This document shows positions 41,867 through 51,319 of a stretch of 64,000 nt of DNA, one piece after another; position 1 is the first letter of the stretch; each line of letters begins with the position of its first letter. Made by a program: the position numbers and the translations under genes. The notes beneath the pieces are model-generated. The model searched no databases and was not told where the DNA came from. It saw only the letters and a program-made list of their open reading frames with translations. Source of the DNA: Pseudoxanthomonas sangjuensis (GTDB lineage: Bacteria; Pseudomonadota; Gammaproteobacteria; Xanthomonadales; Xanthomonadaceae); NCBI RefSeq assembly GCF_010211755.1, contig NZ_PDWR01000007.1, forward strand, positions 1-64,000. Reading direction: 5' to 3'.

Positions 41867-43261
41867 ATGAGCCGCCTCGCCATGCGCCGCTACCTGCCCG
41901 CCCTCCTGGCCCTGCCCATTGCCGCCGCCGCGGCGCAAACCCCGCCACCGGCCTACAACCCCCGGTTGCAGGCCATCGGCACCGCGCCGCAGGCTTCGCG
42001 GATCGAGGCCGACATCCGCAAGCTGGTGTCGTTCGGAACGCGGCACACGCTGTCGGACACGAAATCGGACACCCGCGGCATCGGCGCCGCGCGACGCTGG
42101 ATCTTCGACGAGTTCCAGCGCATCTCGAAGGACTGCGGCGGCTGCCTGGAAGTGCGCTACTCCAGCGACATCGTTTCCGGCGAGAAACGCATCCCCGAGC
42201 CGACCGAAGTGGTCAGCGTGATCGCGATCCAACGCGGCACCAGCGACCCGAACCGCTACGCCATCATGAGCGGCGACATCGACTCGCGCGTGTCCGACGT
42301 GATGAATGCGACATCCGATTCGCCCGGCGCCAACGACAACGCCTCGGGCATCGCCGGCACGCTGGAGGCCGCGCGGGTGCTGACGAAGTACAGGTTCCCC
42401 GGCAGCATCGTCTACGCCGCGCTGTCCGGCGAGGAGCAGGGCCTGTTCGGCGGCAAGATCCTCGCGGCCGAAGCGAAGAAGGACGGCTGGCGCATCGAGG
42501 CCGTGCTCAACAACGACATGATCGGCAACAGCTGCGGCATCGACGGCATCTGCGACAACCGCACCGCGCGGGTGTTCTCCGAAGGCACGCGCGCGGTCGA
42601 GACCGCCGAGGAGGCGAACGCGCGCCGCTTCACCGGCGGCGAGCTGGATTCGCCGTCGCGCAACCTCGGCCGCTACATCGCGAAGATGGGCGAATACGTG
42701 CCGAACCTGGAAGTGATGCAGGTCTACCGGCTCGACCGCTTCGGCCGCGGCGGCCACCACCGCCCGTTCAACGAGGCCGGCTTCCCGGCGGTGCGGGTGA
42801 TGGAAACGCACGAGCACTACGACCGCCAGCACCAGGACCTGCGCACCGAAACGGACGCGCACGGGCGCCGCCGCGTCTACGGCGACACCATCGACGGCGT
42901 CGATTTCGCCTTCGCCGCCAGGCTGACCGCGCTCAACGCGGTCGCGCTCGCCGCGCTGGCCTCGGCGCCGCCGCCGCCGGCGCAGGTGAAGATCGAAGGC
43001 GCGGTCGGCCCCGACACCACGTTGCGCTGGCAGCGCCCGACCGGCAGGCAGGCCTCGAACCTGGCCGGGTACAAGGTCTACTGGCGCCTCACCACCGATC
43101 CGCAGTGGACGCATTCCGCCTATGTCGGCGACGTCGACAGCCACACGCTGGAGAACGTCGTGATCGACAACTGGTTCTTCGGCGTCGCCGCGGTGGCGAA
43201 GGACGGCAGCGAAAGCCCGGTGGTGTTCCCCGGCGCGGCCGGCAGTTTCGGCGGCTACTGA
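41867..43261 (+). CDS. Secreted M28-family metallopeptidase-like protein with C-terminal FN3-like domain
   Basis: A 464-residue exported protein. The signal peptide is MRRYLPALLALPIAAAAA from the second ATG (41882); the ATG at 41867 is the longer option used here. The M28 fold is shown by PGANDNASGIAG (metal Asp), LSGEEQGLFGG (catalytic Glu), NNDMIGN and ETHEHYDRQHQ. The first metal ligand, normally His in GHxDS, is Asp in MSGDIDSR (D137). The C-terminal 90 residues resemble a fibronectin III domain (LAGYKVYWRLTTD). It is probably an extracellular or periplasmic aminopeptidase-type enzyme; activity with the altered ligand is uncertain. Confidence 0.82.
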   Translation: MSRLAMRRYLPALLALPIAAAAAQTPPPAYNPRLQAIGTAPQASRIEADIRKLVSFGTRHTLSDTKSDTRGIGAARRWIFDEFQRISKDCGGCLEVRYSSDIVSGEKRIPEPTEVVSVIAIQRGTSDPNRYAIMSGDIDSRVSDVMNATSDSPGANDNASGIAGTLEAARVLTKYRFPGSIVYAALSGEEQGLFGGKILAAEAKKDGWRIEAVLNNDMIGNSCGIDGICDNRTARVFSEGTRAVETAEEANARRFTGGELDSPSRNLGRYIAKMGEYVPNLEVMQVYRLDRFGRGGHHRPFNEAGFPAVRVMETHEHYDRQHQDLRTETDAHGRRRVYGDTIDGVDFAFAARLTALNAVALAALASAPPPPAQVKIEGAVGPDTTLRWQRPTGRQASNLAGYKVYWRLTTDPQWTHSAYVGDVDSHTLENVVIDNWFFGVAAVAKDGSESPVVFPGAAGSFGGY

Positions 43262-43262
43262 A

Positions 43263-44150
43263 TCAGACGCGCTCGCGCAGGAAAGCCTCGACCTCATCGC
43301 GCGCGGGGATGCTGGCCTGCGCGCCGAGCCGGGTGCAGGCCAGCGCGGCGGCGGCGCTTGCCTCGCGCAAGGCATCGGCCATCGATGCGGCGCGGTTCAG
43401 CGCCGCGACCAGCGTGCCGCAGAAGGTGTCGCCGGCCGCGGTGGTGTCGACCGCATCGACCGGAAACGCCGGCTGTTCGAGGAAACCGCCTTCGTGCTTC
43501 GCGAGGCAGCCCCGCGAACCGAGGGTGACGACGACCGAGGGCACGCGCAGGCGCGAGAGTTTTTCGCGGATGCCGTCCTCGCCGCCCGCGATCGCGAGGA
43601 GCTCGCCTTCGTTGACGACCAGCAGGTCGAGCGCATCGAGCAGTTCGTCGGGCAGCGCCCGCGCGGGCGCGGCGTTGAGCGCGACCCGCACGCCGGCCGC
43701 GCGCGCGCGCATGGCGTAGGCGGCGACCGACGCCAGCGGCGTCTCGAGTTGCAGCAACAGCCAGCCGACGCCCTCGAGCGACGGCAGGTGTTCGGGCGCG
43801 AGCGTGGCGTTCGCGCCGGGCGCGACGGTGATCGCGTTCTCGGCGCTGTCGGCCACGCAGATGAAGGCGGCGCCGGTGGGTTTCGCGCTGCGGACGATGC
43901 GCAGTTCCACGCCGGCCTCGCGCAGCGACCGTTCCAGCGGCCTGGCGAAGTCGTCGTCGCCCAGCGCCAGCAGCATCCGCGTGCCGGCGCCGCCGGCCTT
44001 CGCGCAGGCCACCGCCTGGTTGGCGCCCTTGCCGCCGGGGAAGGTGGCGAAGTCGCGGCCGAGCACGGTTTCGCCCGGTGCCGGCACGTGCGCCGCGCGC
44101 ACCACGAAGTCGAGGTTGGCCGAACCGGCGACGAGGACGATCGTGTCCAT
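43263..44150 (-). CDS. rbsK: Ribokinase-like PfkB-family sugar kinase
   Basis: A 295-residue PfkB kinase. The N-terminal VAGSANLDFVVRAAHVPAPGE and FPGGKGANQAVACAKAGG match ribokinase, and the C-terminal anion-hole motif is VDTTAAGDTFCG with the catalytic Asp. It presumably phosphorylates a pentose or related sugar. No ribose transport genes are nearby, and it follows the KdgK-like gene by ten bases on the same strand, so its real substrate may be a pectin-derived sugar. It converges with the M28 gene, whose stop ends one base before. Confidence 0.82.
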   Translation of the reverse strand: MDTIVLVAGSANLDFVVRAAHVPAPGETVLGRDFATFPGGKGANQAVACAKAGGAGTRMLLALGDDDFARPLERSLREAGVELRIVRSAKPTGAAFICVADSAENAITVAPGANATLAPEHLPSLEGVGWLLLQLETPLASVAAYAMRARAAGVRVALNAAPARALPDELLDALDLLVVNEGELLAIAGGEDGIREKLSRLRVPSVVVTLGSRGCLAKHEGGFLEQPAFPVDAVDTTAAGDTFCGTLVAALNRAASMADALREASAAAALACTRLGAQASIPARDEVEAFLRERV

Positions 44151-44160
44151 GCCGCGAACC

Positions 44161-45180
44161 TCAGCGACGCACGCCGAAGCCTTCGCCGGCGGCGTAGGCG
44201 CGGATGTCGGCTTCGCCGAGCGGACTGAAGTCGCCGGGCACCGAATGCTTCAGGCACGCCGCGGCGAGGCCGAATTCGAGGCCCGCGCCGTCGTCCATGC
44301 CGGCGAGGACGCCGTGCAGCACGCCGGCGGCGAAGGCGTCGCCGGTGCCGATGCGGTCGACGATCGGCCCGACTTCGTGGCGCGGCGTCTCGTGCCCGGC
44401 GCCATCGCGGGAAGCGTCGAGCGCCGACAACACGTGGTGGTCGACGTTGACCTGCCCGCGCACGGTCGCGGCCATGCGCCGGAGGTTCGGGAACGCGGCG
44501 AAAGCCGCTTCGGCCGCGGCGCGGAAGCGCTGCTTCGCATCGCCCTGCCCGAAACGCCGCCCGAGCACGATTTCGATGTCGCGTTCGTTGGCGAAGGCGA
44601 GGTCGGCTTCGGCGAACAGGCCGCGCAGGATGCCGGCCGCATCGCCCGCCCAGGCCTGCCACAGCTTCGGGCGGAAGTTGCCGTCGAACGAGACCTTCGC
44701 GCCGGCCGCCCGCGCCGCGCGCATCGCCGCGAGCGTCGCGTCCGCCGTGTTCCGCCCGAGCGCGGGGGTCACGCCGGACACGTGCAGCCAGCCGGCGCCG
44801 CGCAGCAGCGCCGGCCAGTCGTGTTCGCCGCCGCCGGCGACGACGAAGGCCGATGCGGCGCGGTCGTACAGCACTTCGCTCGGCCGCTGCCCCGCGCCGG
44901 GGGTCAGGAAATACAGGCCCATGCGCCCGTCGGCCTTCTGCACGCCGCGCGTGTCGACGCCATGGCGGCGCAATTCGCCCAGCGCCGCCTCGCCGAGCGC
45001 GTTGTCGGCGACCGCGCCGACCATCGCCGCGTCGTGGCCGAGCTTCGCCAGCGACACCGCGACGTTGGCCTCGGCACCGCCGACGTGCACTTCCAGTTGC
45101 GGCGACTGCAGCAAGAGCTGCCGGCCCGGCGCGCCCAGGCGCAGCAGCAGTTCCCCGAAACAGACCACCCGTCCCGCCAT
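44161..45180 (-). CDS. kdgK: 2-keto-3-deoxygluconate kinase-like PfkB kinase
   Basis: A 339-residue PfkB kinase expected to phosphorylate 2-keto-3-deoxygluconate to KDPG, the product stream of kduI and kduD in this locus. Motifs are VCFGELLLRLGAPG, HVGGAEANVAVSLAKLG and the C-terminal VDRIGTGDAFAAGVLHG with the catalytic Asp. The ATG at 45180 begins the conserved sequence. It is divergent from the TonB receptor gene across a 240-bp region that contains an operator-like dyad. The KDPG aldolase needed next is not in the window. Confidence 0.85.
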   Translation of the reverse strand: MAGRVVCFGELLLRLGAPGRQLLLQSPQLEVHVGGAEANVAVSLAKLGHDAAMVGAVADNALGEAALGELRRHGVDTRGVQKADGRMGLYFLTPGAGQRPSEVLYDRAASAFVVAGGGEHDWPALLRGAGWLHVSGVTPALGRNTADATLAAMRAARAAGAKVSFDGNFRPKLWQAWAGDAAGILRGLFAEADLAFANERDIEIVLGRRFGQGDAKQRFRAAAEAAFAAFPNLRRMAATVRGQVNVDHHVLSALDASRDGAGHETPRHEVGPIVDRIGTGDAFAAGVLHGVLAGMDDGAGLEFGLAAACLKHSVPGDFSPLGEADIRAYAAGEGFGVRR

Positions 45181-45307
45181 CGTTGCTTCCCCTTCGAATT
45201 CGTCTATCCGGACCCGGCATCCGTGGGCCGCAAGCTTGTCCCGGGACAAGAAAATAATCGTCCAAGGATAGTTGTTGTTGCAGCGCACACTCTGTTAGCT
45301 TTGCGTT

Positions 45308-45322
45308 TGACCAGCGGTGTCA
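45308..45322. promoter_or_regulatory. Operator-like dyad between kdgK and the TonB receptor
   Basis: TGACCAGCGGTGTCA has perfect outer arms (TGAC...GTCA). Its reverse complement TGACACCGCTGGTCA shares the TGACACCG core with the sites at 52758 and 57678. It is placed in the 240-bp divergent region of kdgK and the receptor and is a probable binding site of the locus LacI protein. Confidence 0.55.
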
Positions 45323-45420
45323 TTTTACCAGCTGGAACCTTGCAACGGTGATCCGAGTCGACGAAAACCGCTAGAAATCCGTCATCACAGAGCAACCATG
45401 CGCCCTTGGGAGGGGAAGAC

Positions 45421-48189
45421 ATGCACACTCGCAACAACCGCAGGAAGACACCGGTTACCACGCTCGCCCTGTGCATCGGCCTGGCCCTGCAAGCCAACGC
45501 CCAGGCGCAGGAACAGGCGGCCGCGCAGGACCAGACGACCGCGCCGGCCGCCGGGCAGGCGACCGAGCTGGACACCATCACCGTCACCGGCTATCGCGCC
45601 AGCCTGGAGAAGGCGATCGACATCAAGCGCGGCGAGGCCGGCATCGTCGATGCCATCGTCGCCGAGGACATCGCCGACTTCCCCGACCTGAACCTGGCCG
45701 AATCGCTGCAGCGCATCCCCGGCGTGTCGATCACCCGCGATGGCGGCGAGGGCCGCAACATCTCGGTGCGCGGCCTCGGCCCGCAGTTCACCCGCGTGCG
45801 CATCAACGGCATCGAGGCGCTGGCCACCGGCGGCGGCACCGACACTTCCGGCGGCGTCAACCGCGGCCGCAGCTTCGACTTCAACACCTTCGCCTCGGAA
45901 CTGTTCAGCCAGTTGCTGGTGCGCAAGACCTCGTCGGCGGAAATCGAGGAAGGCTCGCTCGGCGCCACCGTCGACCTGCGCACCGCGCGCCCGTTCGACT
46001 ACGACGGCTTCACCTTCGCCGCCGGCGCGCAGGCCAGCTACAACGACCTGCTGGAGGAAACCAAGCCGCGCGCCACCGCGCTGATCGCCAATACCTTCGC
46101 CGACGGCAGGTTCGGCGCGCTGCTGTCGGTGGCCTACACCGACCGCAAGATCATCGAGGAAGGCTCGGACTCGGTGCGCTGGTGGACCGCGCAGAACAGC
46201 ACGACCAACTTCTTCGACCAGAGCTCGCCGTTCCAGGCGGCGCTGGATCCGGACGTCTACCATCCGCGCATCCCGCGCTACAACGTGTTCACCCACGAGC
46301 AGAAGCGCCTGGGCGTGACCGGCGCGCTGCAGTTCAAGGCCAGCGACCGCACCAACATCAACCTGGACGCGCTGTACGCCAAGTTCGACGCCAACCGCGT
46401 GCAGGACAACATCAACGCGGTGTCGTTCAGCCGCACCAACGCCAGCGGCAAGCAGGCGACCCAGGTGCTGGACGGCGAAATCGACGCCAACGGCAACCTG
46501 GTCTACGGCGTGTTCGACAACGTCGACATCCGTTCCGAGGGCCGCTACGACGAACAGACCACCGAATTCACCCAGCTCGGCCTGTCGATGGACCACGAGT
46601 TCAGCGACACGTTCAGGATGAGCGCGCTGGTCGGCAACGTGCGCTCGACCTACGACAACCCGGTGCAGACCACGATCATCATGGACAAGTTCGACGTCGA
46701 TGGCTATTCGTGGGACTACCGCGGCAACAGCCGGCTGCCGGTGTTCAATTACGGCAACATGGACCCGCTGGACCCGAACGGCTGGACCCTGGCCGAGGTC
46801 CGCCTGCGCCCGCAATGGGTGCGCAACGAATACGACGCCGGCCAGGTCGACTTCGCCTGGAACGTCGACGAATACCTGACCCTGAAGTTCGGCGCGCACC
46901 ACAAGGATTACACCTACACCAGCAAGGAATGGCGGCGCGTGTCCGAGACCGCCGTACCGGAGATGGACAGCGCGACGCTGGCCACGCTGCTGCGCCAGTT
47001 CAGCTTCTACGGCGTCGATGCCGCGAGCGCGCTGGTGCCCGACGTCGGCGCGTTCGACGACCTGCTCGACATCTACAGCAACAGCGGCATCTACGAGGTC
47101 CGCAACGACCTGACCAACCTGATCGCCAACAACCGCACGATCAACGAGAAGAGCAACGGCCTGTACCTGCAGGGCGACTTCAACTTCGACCTGGGCAACG
47201 TGCCGGTGCGCGGCAACTTCGGCGTGCGCCGGGTGGAAACCGAACTGGTCAGCGACGGCTGGTCCTCGCTGGGCGGCGTCGCGGTGCGCACCGTGGTCAC
47301 CCACGATTACGCCGATACCCTGCCCTCGCTGAACCTGACCTTCGAACTGACCCCGGACCTGCTGCTGCGCGCCGCCGCGGCCAAGGTGATGACCCGGCCG
47401 AACCTGGGCTTCCTCGCCCCGGGCGCCACGGTCTCGGTCAGCGGCGGTTCGCGCACGGTCAACACCGGCAACCCGAAGCTGGAGCCGTTCCGCGCCGACA
47501 CCTTCGACCTGGGCCTGGAGTGGTACTTCAGCGAAGGCGCGCTGCTGTCGCTGGGCCTGTTCCAGAAGAACATCGACAGCTACATCCAGACCTCGCGCGA
47601 AAGCCGCCCGTACTACACCTCCGGCCTGCCCGCCTCGCTGATCCCGGCCGGCACCGGCGTCACCGTCAACGACAACTTCGACTTCACCCAGCCGCTCAAC
47701 ACCCCCGGCGGCAAGCTCAAGGGCTACGAGGTCAACTACCAGCAGCCGTTCTCGTTCCTGCCCGGCCTCTGGAAGAACTTCGGCGTGCAACTGAACTACA
47801 CCTACGCCGATTCGGACATCCAGTACCTGAGCTCGTCCGGCGCGCCGTCGGCGAAAGGCCCGATGGTCGGCCTGTCGAAGAACGCGTGGAACGCCACGCT
47901 CTACTACGACGACCAGAAGTTCTCGGCGCGGGTCTCCGCCGCCTATCGCGACGAGTACGTCGACACCATCCCGGGCCGCGAGGGCAGCGACGTCGAGGCG
48001 ACCAGCGACAGCACCACGATCGACGCATCGGTGTCGTACAAGATCAACGACCACTGGGAAATGTCGCTGGAAGGCCTGAACCTGACCGACGAGTGGAAGG
48101 ACATGTGGATGGACACCGCCCGCGACAATTCGATCTCGTACACCCACACCGGCCGCCAGATCATGCTCGGCGCACGCTTCAAGTTCTGA
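45421..48189 (+). CDS. TonB-dependent receptor of the pectin locus
   Basis: Outer-membrane active transporter, 922 residues, of the large oligosaccharide-type TonB receptor group common in Xanthomonadaceae. The signal peptide covers about residues 1-30 (ending NAQAQ). The TonB-box-like segment is TELDTITVTGYRASLEKAI, the plug is ESLQRIPGVSITRDGG, and the barrel ends with the aromatic TGRQIMLGARFKF. The ATG at 45421 has GGAGGGGAAG just upstream. Its neighbours point to import of oligogalacturonides. Codons 9-13 contain a 14-of-15 match to the locus operator motif. A strong terminator follows. Confidence 0.9.
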   Translation: MHTRNNRRKTPVTTLALCIGLALQANAQAQEQAAAQDQTTAPAAGQATELDTITVTGYRASLEKAIDIKRGEAGIVDAIVAEDIADFPDLNLAESLQRIPGVSITRDGGEGRNISVRGLGPQFTRVRINGIEALATGGGTDTSGGVNRGRSFDFNTFASELFSQLLVRKTSSAEIEEGSLGATVDLRTARPFDYDGFTFAAGAQASYNDLLEETKPRATALIANTFADGRFGALLSVAYTDRKIIEEGSDSVRWWTAQNSTTNFFDQSSPFQAALDPDVYHPRIPRYNVFTHEQKRLGVTGALQFKASDRTNINLDALYAKFDANRVQDNINAVSFSRTNASGKQATQVLDGEIDANGNLVYGVFDNVDIRSEGRYDEQTTEFTQLGLSMDHEFSDTFRMSALVGNVRSTYDNPVQTTIIMDKFDVDGYSWDYRGNSRLPVFNYGNMDPLDPNGWTLAEVRLRPQWVRNEYDAGQVDFAWNVDEYLTLKFGAHHKDYTYTSKEWRRVSETAVPEMDSATLATLLRQFSFYGVDAASALVPDVGAFDDLLDIYSNSGIYEVRNDLTNLIANNRTINEKSNGLYLQGDFNFDLGNVPVRGNFGVRRVETELVSDGWSSLGGVAVRTVVTHDYADTLPSLNLTFELTPDLLLRAAAAKVMTRPNLGFLAPGATVSVSGGSRTVNTGNPKLEPFRADTFDLGLEWYFSEGALLSLGLFQKNIDSYIQTSRESRPYYTSGLPASLIPAGTGVTVNDNFDFTQPLNTPGGKLKGYEVNYQQPFSFLPGLWKNFGVQLNYTYADSDIQYLSSSGAPSAKGPMVGLSKNAWNATLYYDDQKFSARVSAAYRDEYVDTIPGREGSDVEATSDSTTIDASVSYKINDHWEMSLEGLNLTDEWKDMWMDTARDNSISYTHTGRQIMLGARFKF
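45446..45460. promoter_or_regulatory. Operator-like motif inside the TonB receptor reading frame
   Basis: AGACACCGGTTACCA differs at one position from the promoter site TGACACCGGTTACCA upstream of kduI. It lies 25-39 bases after the receptor start codon, where a bound repressor could block early elongation. Confidence 0.45.
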
Positions 48190-48200
48190 TTTTTCCCTCT

Positions 48201-48234
48201 GGCCCGGGCGGCGCGTCCGCCCGGGCCCTTTTTT
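48201..48234 (+). terminator. Intrinsic terminator after the TonB receptor
   Basis: GGCCCGGGCGG (48201-48211) and CCGCCCGGGCC (48217-48227) form an 11-bp GC stem with a CGCGT loop, followed by CTTTTTT. It separates the receptor from the pectate lyase gene. Confidence 0.9.
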
Positions 48235-48362
48235 CCCCGATCTTCTCCGCGCCGCGCGCAGATGCGACCGATGCGGCAAGCCTTCCCCGCGCCGCGGTTT
48301 GCGATCCGTCTGGCCACCCTTCCGCCCGGCTTCGCGCCGCGCCCTACCAGAAGGAGCATCCC

Positions 48363-49709
48363 ATGCAACGCCTGCATTACCGCGTCCTTCCCGTTCTCGT
48401 CGCCTGCGCGCTGCCGCTGCCCGCCGCCGCCGCCGACCTGGGCCGCGAACCCCTGCCCGCCAACGACGGCTGGGCTTCGTTGCCCACGACCGCGCTGCCG
48501 GACGGCACCACCGGCGGTTCCGCCGCCACCGCCGACCGCGTGCATCGCGTCCGCGACCGCAACGGGCTGGTCGCCGCGCTCGCCTTCCCCGACGCCACGC
48601 CGAAGATCATCGAGATCGAGGGCGTGATCGACGCCAACGTCGACGCCGACGGCCATCCGCTGGCCTGCGCCGACTACGCGCGACCCGACCCGCAGACCGG
48701 CGAGATCTACTCACTCGACGCCTACCTCGCCGCCTACGACCCGGCCACCTGGGGCCGCGCCGATCCGAGCGGCCCGCAGGAACGCGCGCGCGCCGCGTCG
48801 GCCAGCGCGCAACAGTCGCGGGTGCGCATCCGCATTCCCGCCAACACCACCATCGTCGGGGTCGGCCGCGGCGCGACCGTGCGCGGCGCCTGGTTCGACA
48901 TCCGCCCGAGCAGCACCAGCGGCAACACGCCGATGAACGTGATCGTGCGCAACCTGAATTTCGAGGACACCTTCGACTGCTTCCCGCAGTGGGATCCGAC
49001 CGACGGCGCGCTGGGCAACTGGAATTCGCAGTACGACGCGATCTCGGTGCGCAACGCCACCCACGTGTGGATCGACCACAACCGCTTCGCCGACGTCGCC
49101 ACCGCCGACGGGACCCTGCCGACGCTTTTCGGCCGCCACTACCAGGTGCACGACGGACTGCTCGACGTCACCAACGCCTCGGACCTGGTGACGATCTCGT
49201 GGAACCGCTTCGAGCACCACGACAAGACCATGCTGGTCGGATCGTCCGACAGCGCCAGCGCCGACCGCGACAAGCTGCGCATCACCCTGCACCACAACCT
49301 GTTCGAGGACCTCGGCCAGCGCGCGCCGCGGGTGCGCTACGGCCGCGTGCACGTGTACAACAACCACTACAAGGTGACCGGCCCGGAAGCCGCCGCCGGC
49401 TACGGCTACAGCTGGGGCGTCGGCGTGGAGTCGCAGATCGTCGCCCGGAACAACCACTTCCGCGTCGACGGGCTGGTGCCGCCGGAGTTCTTCATCGATC
49501 GCTTCAACGGCAGCCGCATCCACGTCGAGGGCACCCTGCTCGACGGCGTCTCGCCGAACAGCGCGGTGGATCCGGTCGCGGCGTTCAACGCGGCCAACGG
49601 CGACGCGCTGGTCGACGACGTGGACTGGGCACCGACCCTGCACGGCCCGATCGAGCCGACGAAAGACGTCCCGGTGTCGGTGATCCGGGGCGCCGGGCCG
49701 TTCAAGTAA
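48363..49709 (+). CDS. Secreted pectate lyase, PL1-type
   Basis: A 448-residue exported lyase; the signal peptide ends PAAAA-D (about residue 24). It would cleave polygalacturonate by beta-elimination, releasing unsaturated oligomers. PL1 parallel-beta-helix motifs are NATHVWIDHNRFADV (Ca-binding region), SWNRFEHHDKTMLVGSSD and APRVRYGRVHVYNNHY. The start has AGAAGGAG seven bases upstream. It stands alone between the receptor terminator and the convergent esterase gene, only 20 bp apart. No LacI-type motif was found in front of it. Confidence 0.9.
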   Translation: MQRLHYRVLPVLVACALPLPAAAADLGREPLPANDGWASLPTTALPDGTTGGSAATADRVHRVRDRNGLVAALAFPDATPKIIEIEGVIDANVDADGHPLACADYARPDPQTGEIYSLDAYLAAYDPATWGRADPSGPQERARAASASAQQSRVRIRIPANTTIVGVGRGATVRGAWFDIRPSSTSGNTPMNVIVRNLNFEDTFDCFPQWDPTDGALGNWNSQYDAISVRNATHVWIDHNRFADVATADGTLPTLFGRHYQVHDGLLDVTNASDLVTISWNRFEHHDKTMLVGSSDSASADRDKLRITLHHNLFEDLGQRAPRVRYGRVHVYNNHYKVTGPEAAAGYGYSWGVGVESQIVARNNHFRVDGLVPPEFFIDRFNGSRIHVEGTLLDGVSPNSAVDPVAAFNAANGDALVDDVDWAPTLHGPIEPTKDVPVSVIRGAGPFK

Positions 49710-49729
49710 GCCGGCTGCGGCGCGGGACG

Positions 49730-51319
49730 CTAGAACGTCCCGCGCTGCACGAACGGCACGCGCTCGTACAGGCGGCGCTCGCCGCCGCGCGGATCGTCCT
49801 CCAGGCGGGTTGCGTCGTCGAAGACCATCGTCTCGCGGTTCCCGAGCGAGTACGGCGCCCACTGCGGGATGCCGGGGTGGTTCGGATCGCCGGTGCGGGC
49901 GAAGGCCAGCAGCGATGCGCTCATGCGATCGGCGATGCGCTGCGCTCGAGGCGAGTTCCCGGCCAGCGAGCCGGGTTGCGCGATGTTGTCGAACACCAGC
50001 GCGATGTCCAGCGTGTGCAGCGCGCGCAGCCTGCCGCCTTCGAGCGGCGAAGGCCAGTCGAGCTGGTAGGCCCAGGTGTTGTCGCCCTGCCTTGCCCGCG
50101 CCTCGCATTCGAGCACCGCGCCGCGCCACGAGCGCCCGGCGGTGGTCGCGGCGAAGAACACTTCCGATGGCGTGTAATCCGGGTAGAGCCGACGGTATTC
50201 GGCGACGACGATGCCTGGCGACAGGTCGGAATACTGCTGCTCGCGCAGCTTCGCCGGCAGCGTCTCCCAGGTGAGCGCGAAATTGGCCGCGTCCTTGCCG
50301 AGAAAGGCGCGGGTTTCGTCGCGGGTGTTGCCGATCACCATCGGGACCGACGCCGACTGCGGCGGCGCGTCCGGGTGGAACGGATGCCGCGGCAGGCTGC
50401 GCGAATCCATCACCGGGCCGAAGTAGAGCGAACTGTCCTCGACCCGCGACGGATCGCGGATGCGGATCGCCTCGAGGATCCGCTGCGCCGGCAACGCCGC
50501 CAGTTCCGCGAGGTCGTCGCCGACGCCGAGTTCGTCGAGCAGCAGCCGCGCGCGCTGCGTCGCCGCGCGCGGCCCGGCCGCGGTGACCTGCTGCCCGCTC
50601 ATCGTCCAGGCGCGATGGAACAGGCCGCGCGCCGCCGGCATCGCCATCAGCGTGGCGATCTTGGCGCCGCCGCCGGACTGGCCGAACACGGTGACGTTGC
50701 CGGCATTGCCGCCGAACTCCGCGGCGTGTTCGCGCACCCATTGCAGAGCGTCGACCAGGTCGAGCTGGCCGACGTTGCCCGAATCGGCGAATGCGCCGCC
50801 ACCGGGCAATTCGCCCAGGTACAGGTAGCCGAACGCGTTGAGCCGGTGGTTCAGCGTGACGACGACGACATCGCCGCGCCGGCACAGGCGCGTGCCGTCG
50901 TACAGCGGCGCGCTGCCGGAGCCGTTGTTGTAGCCGCCGCCGTGGATGTAGACCAGCACCGGGCGCCTGCCGCCGTCGCGCAGGCCCGGCGTCCACACGT
51001 TGAGGAACAGGCAATCCTCGCTGCCGGGGCGGTCTTCGCCGTTCTGCGGCGCGGCCGCGCCGTATTCCAGCGCCTCGCGCACGCCGCGCCACGCTGCCTC
51101 GCGCAGCGCGGGGCGGAAACGCCGCGGCGCGGTGTCGGCGCCGTAGCGGATGCCCTTGAACACATGCACGCCGTCGTGGCGCGCGCCGGCGATGCGGCCG
51201 CTGCGCGTGCGTGCGAACGACGCGGCCTCGCCGCTGGCCGCATGCGCGCCCGGGGCCAGCATGGCGGCGCCGAGCGCGACGCTGCCGCCCTTCAGCAAGC
51301 GGCGGCGCATGGCGTCCAT
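49730..51319 (-). CDS. Exported type-B carboxylesterase
   Basis: An alpha/beta-hydrolase of 529 residues in the carboxylesterase B family. It has an N-terminal RR-containing export signal (MRRRLLKGGSVALGAAML, possibly Tat) and the oxyanion motif YIHGGGYNNGSGS. The nucleophile Ser is in VFGQSGGGAK, and the His is probably in LHTLDIALVFDN. In this locus it may remove acyl or methyl groups from pectin or other plant esters; the substrate is inferred only from context. The ATG at 51319 overlaps the lyase-like gene stop (TGATG), so the two form an operon. Confidence 0.85.
   Translation of the reverse strand: MDAMRRRLLKGGSVALGAAMLAPGAHAASGEAASFARTRSGRIAGARHDGVHVFKGIRYGADTAPRRFRPALREAAWRGVREALEYGAAAPQNGEDRPGSEDCLFLNVWTPGLRDGGRRPVLVYIHGGGYNNGSGSAPLYDGTRLCRRGDVVVVTLNHRLNAFGYLYLGELPGGGAFADSGNVGQLDLVDALQWVREHAAEFGGNAGNVTVFGQSGGGAKIATLMAMPAARGLFHRAWTMSGQQVTAAGPRAATQRARLLLDELGVGDDLAELAALPAQRILEAIRIRDPSRVEDSSLYFGPVMDSRSLPRHPFHPDAPPQSASVPMVIGNTRDETRAFLGKDAANFALTWETLPAKLREQQYSDLSPGIVVAEYRRLYPDYTPSEVFFAATTAGRSWRGAVLECEARARQGDNTWAYQLDWPSPLEGGRLRALHTLDIALVFDNIAQPGSLAGNSPRAQRIADRMSASLLAFARTGDPNHPGIPQWAPYSLGNRETMVFDDATRLEDDPRGGERRLYERVPFVQRGTF

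Noticed and set aside
45385-48279. A 964-codon minus-strand frame opposite the TonB receptor
   Set aside because: The receptor on the plus strand has a signal peptide, plug and barrel end; the antisense frame has none and crosses the terminator.
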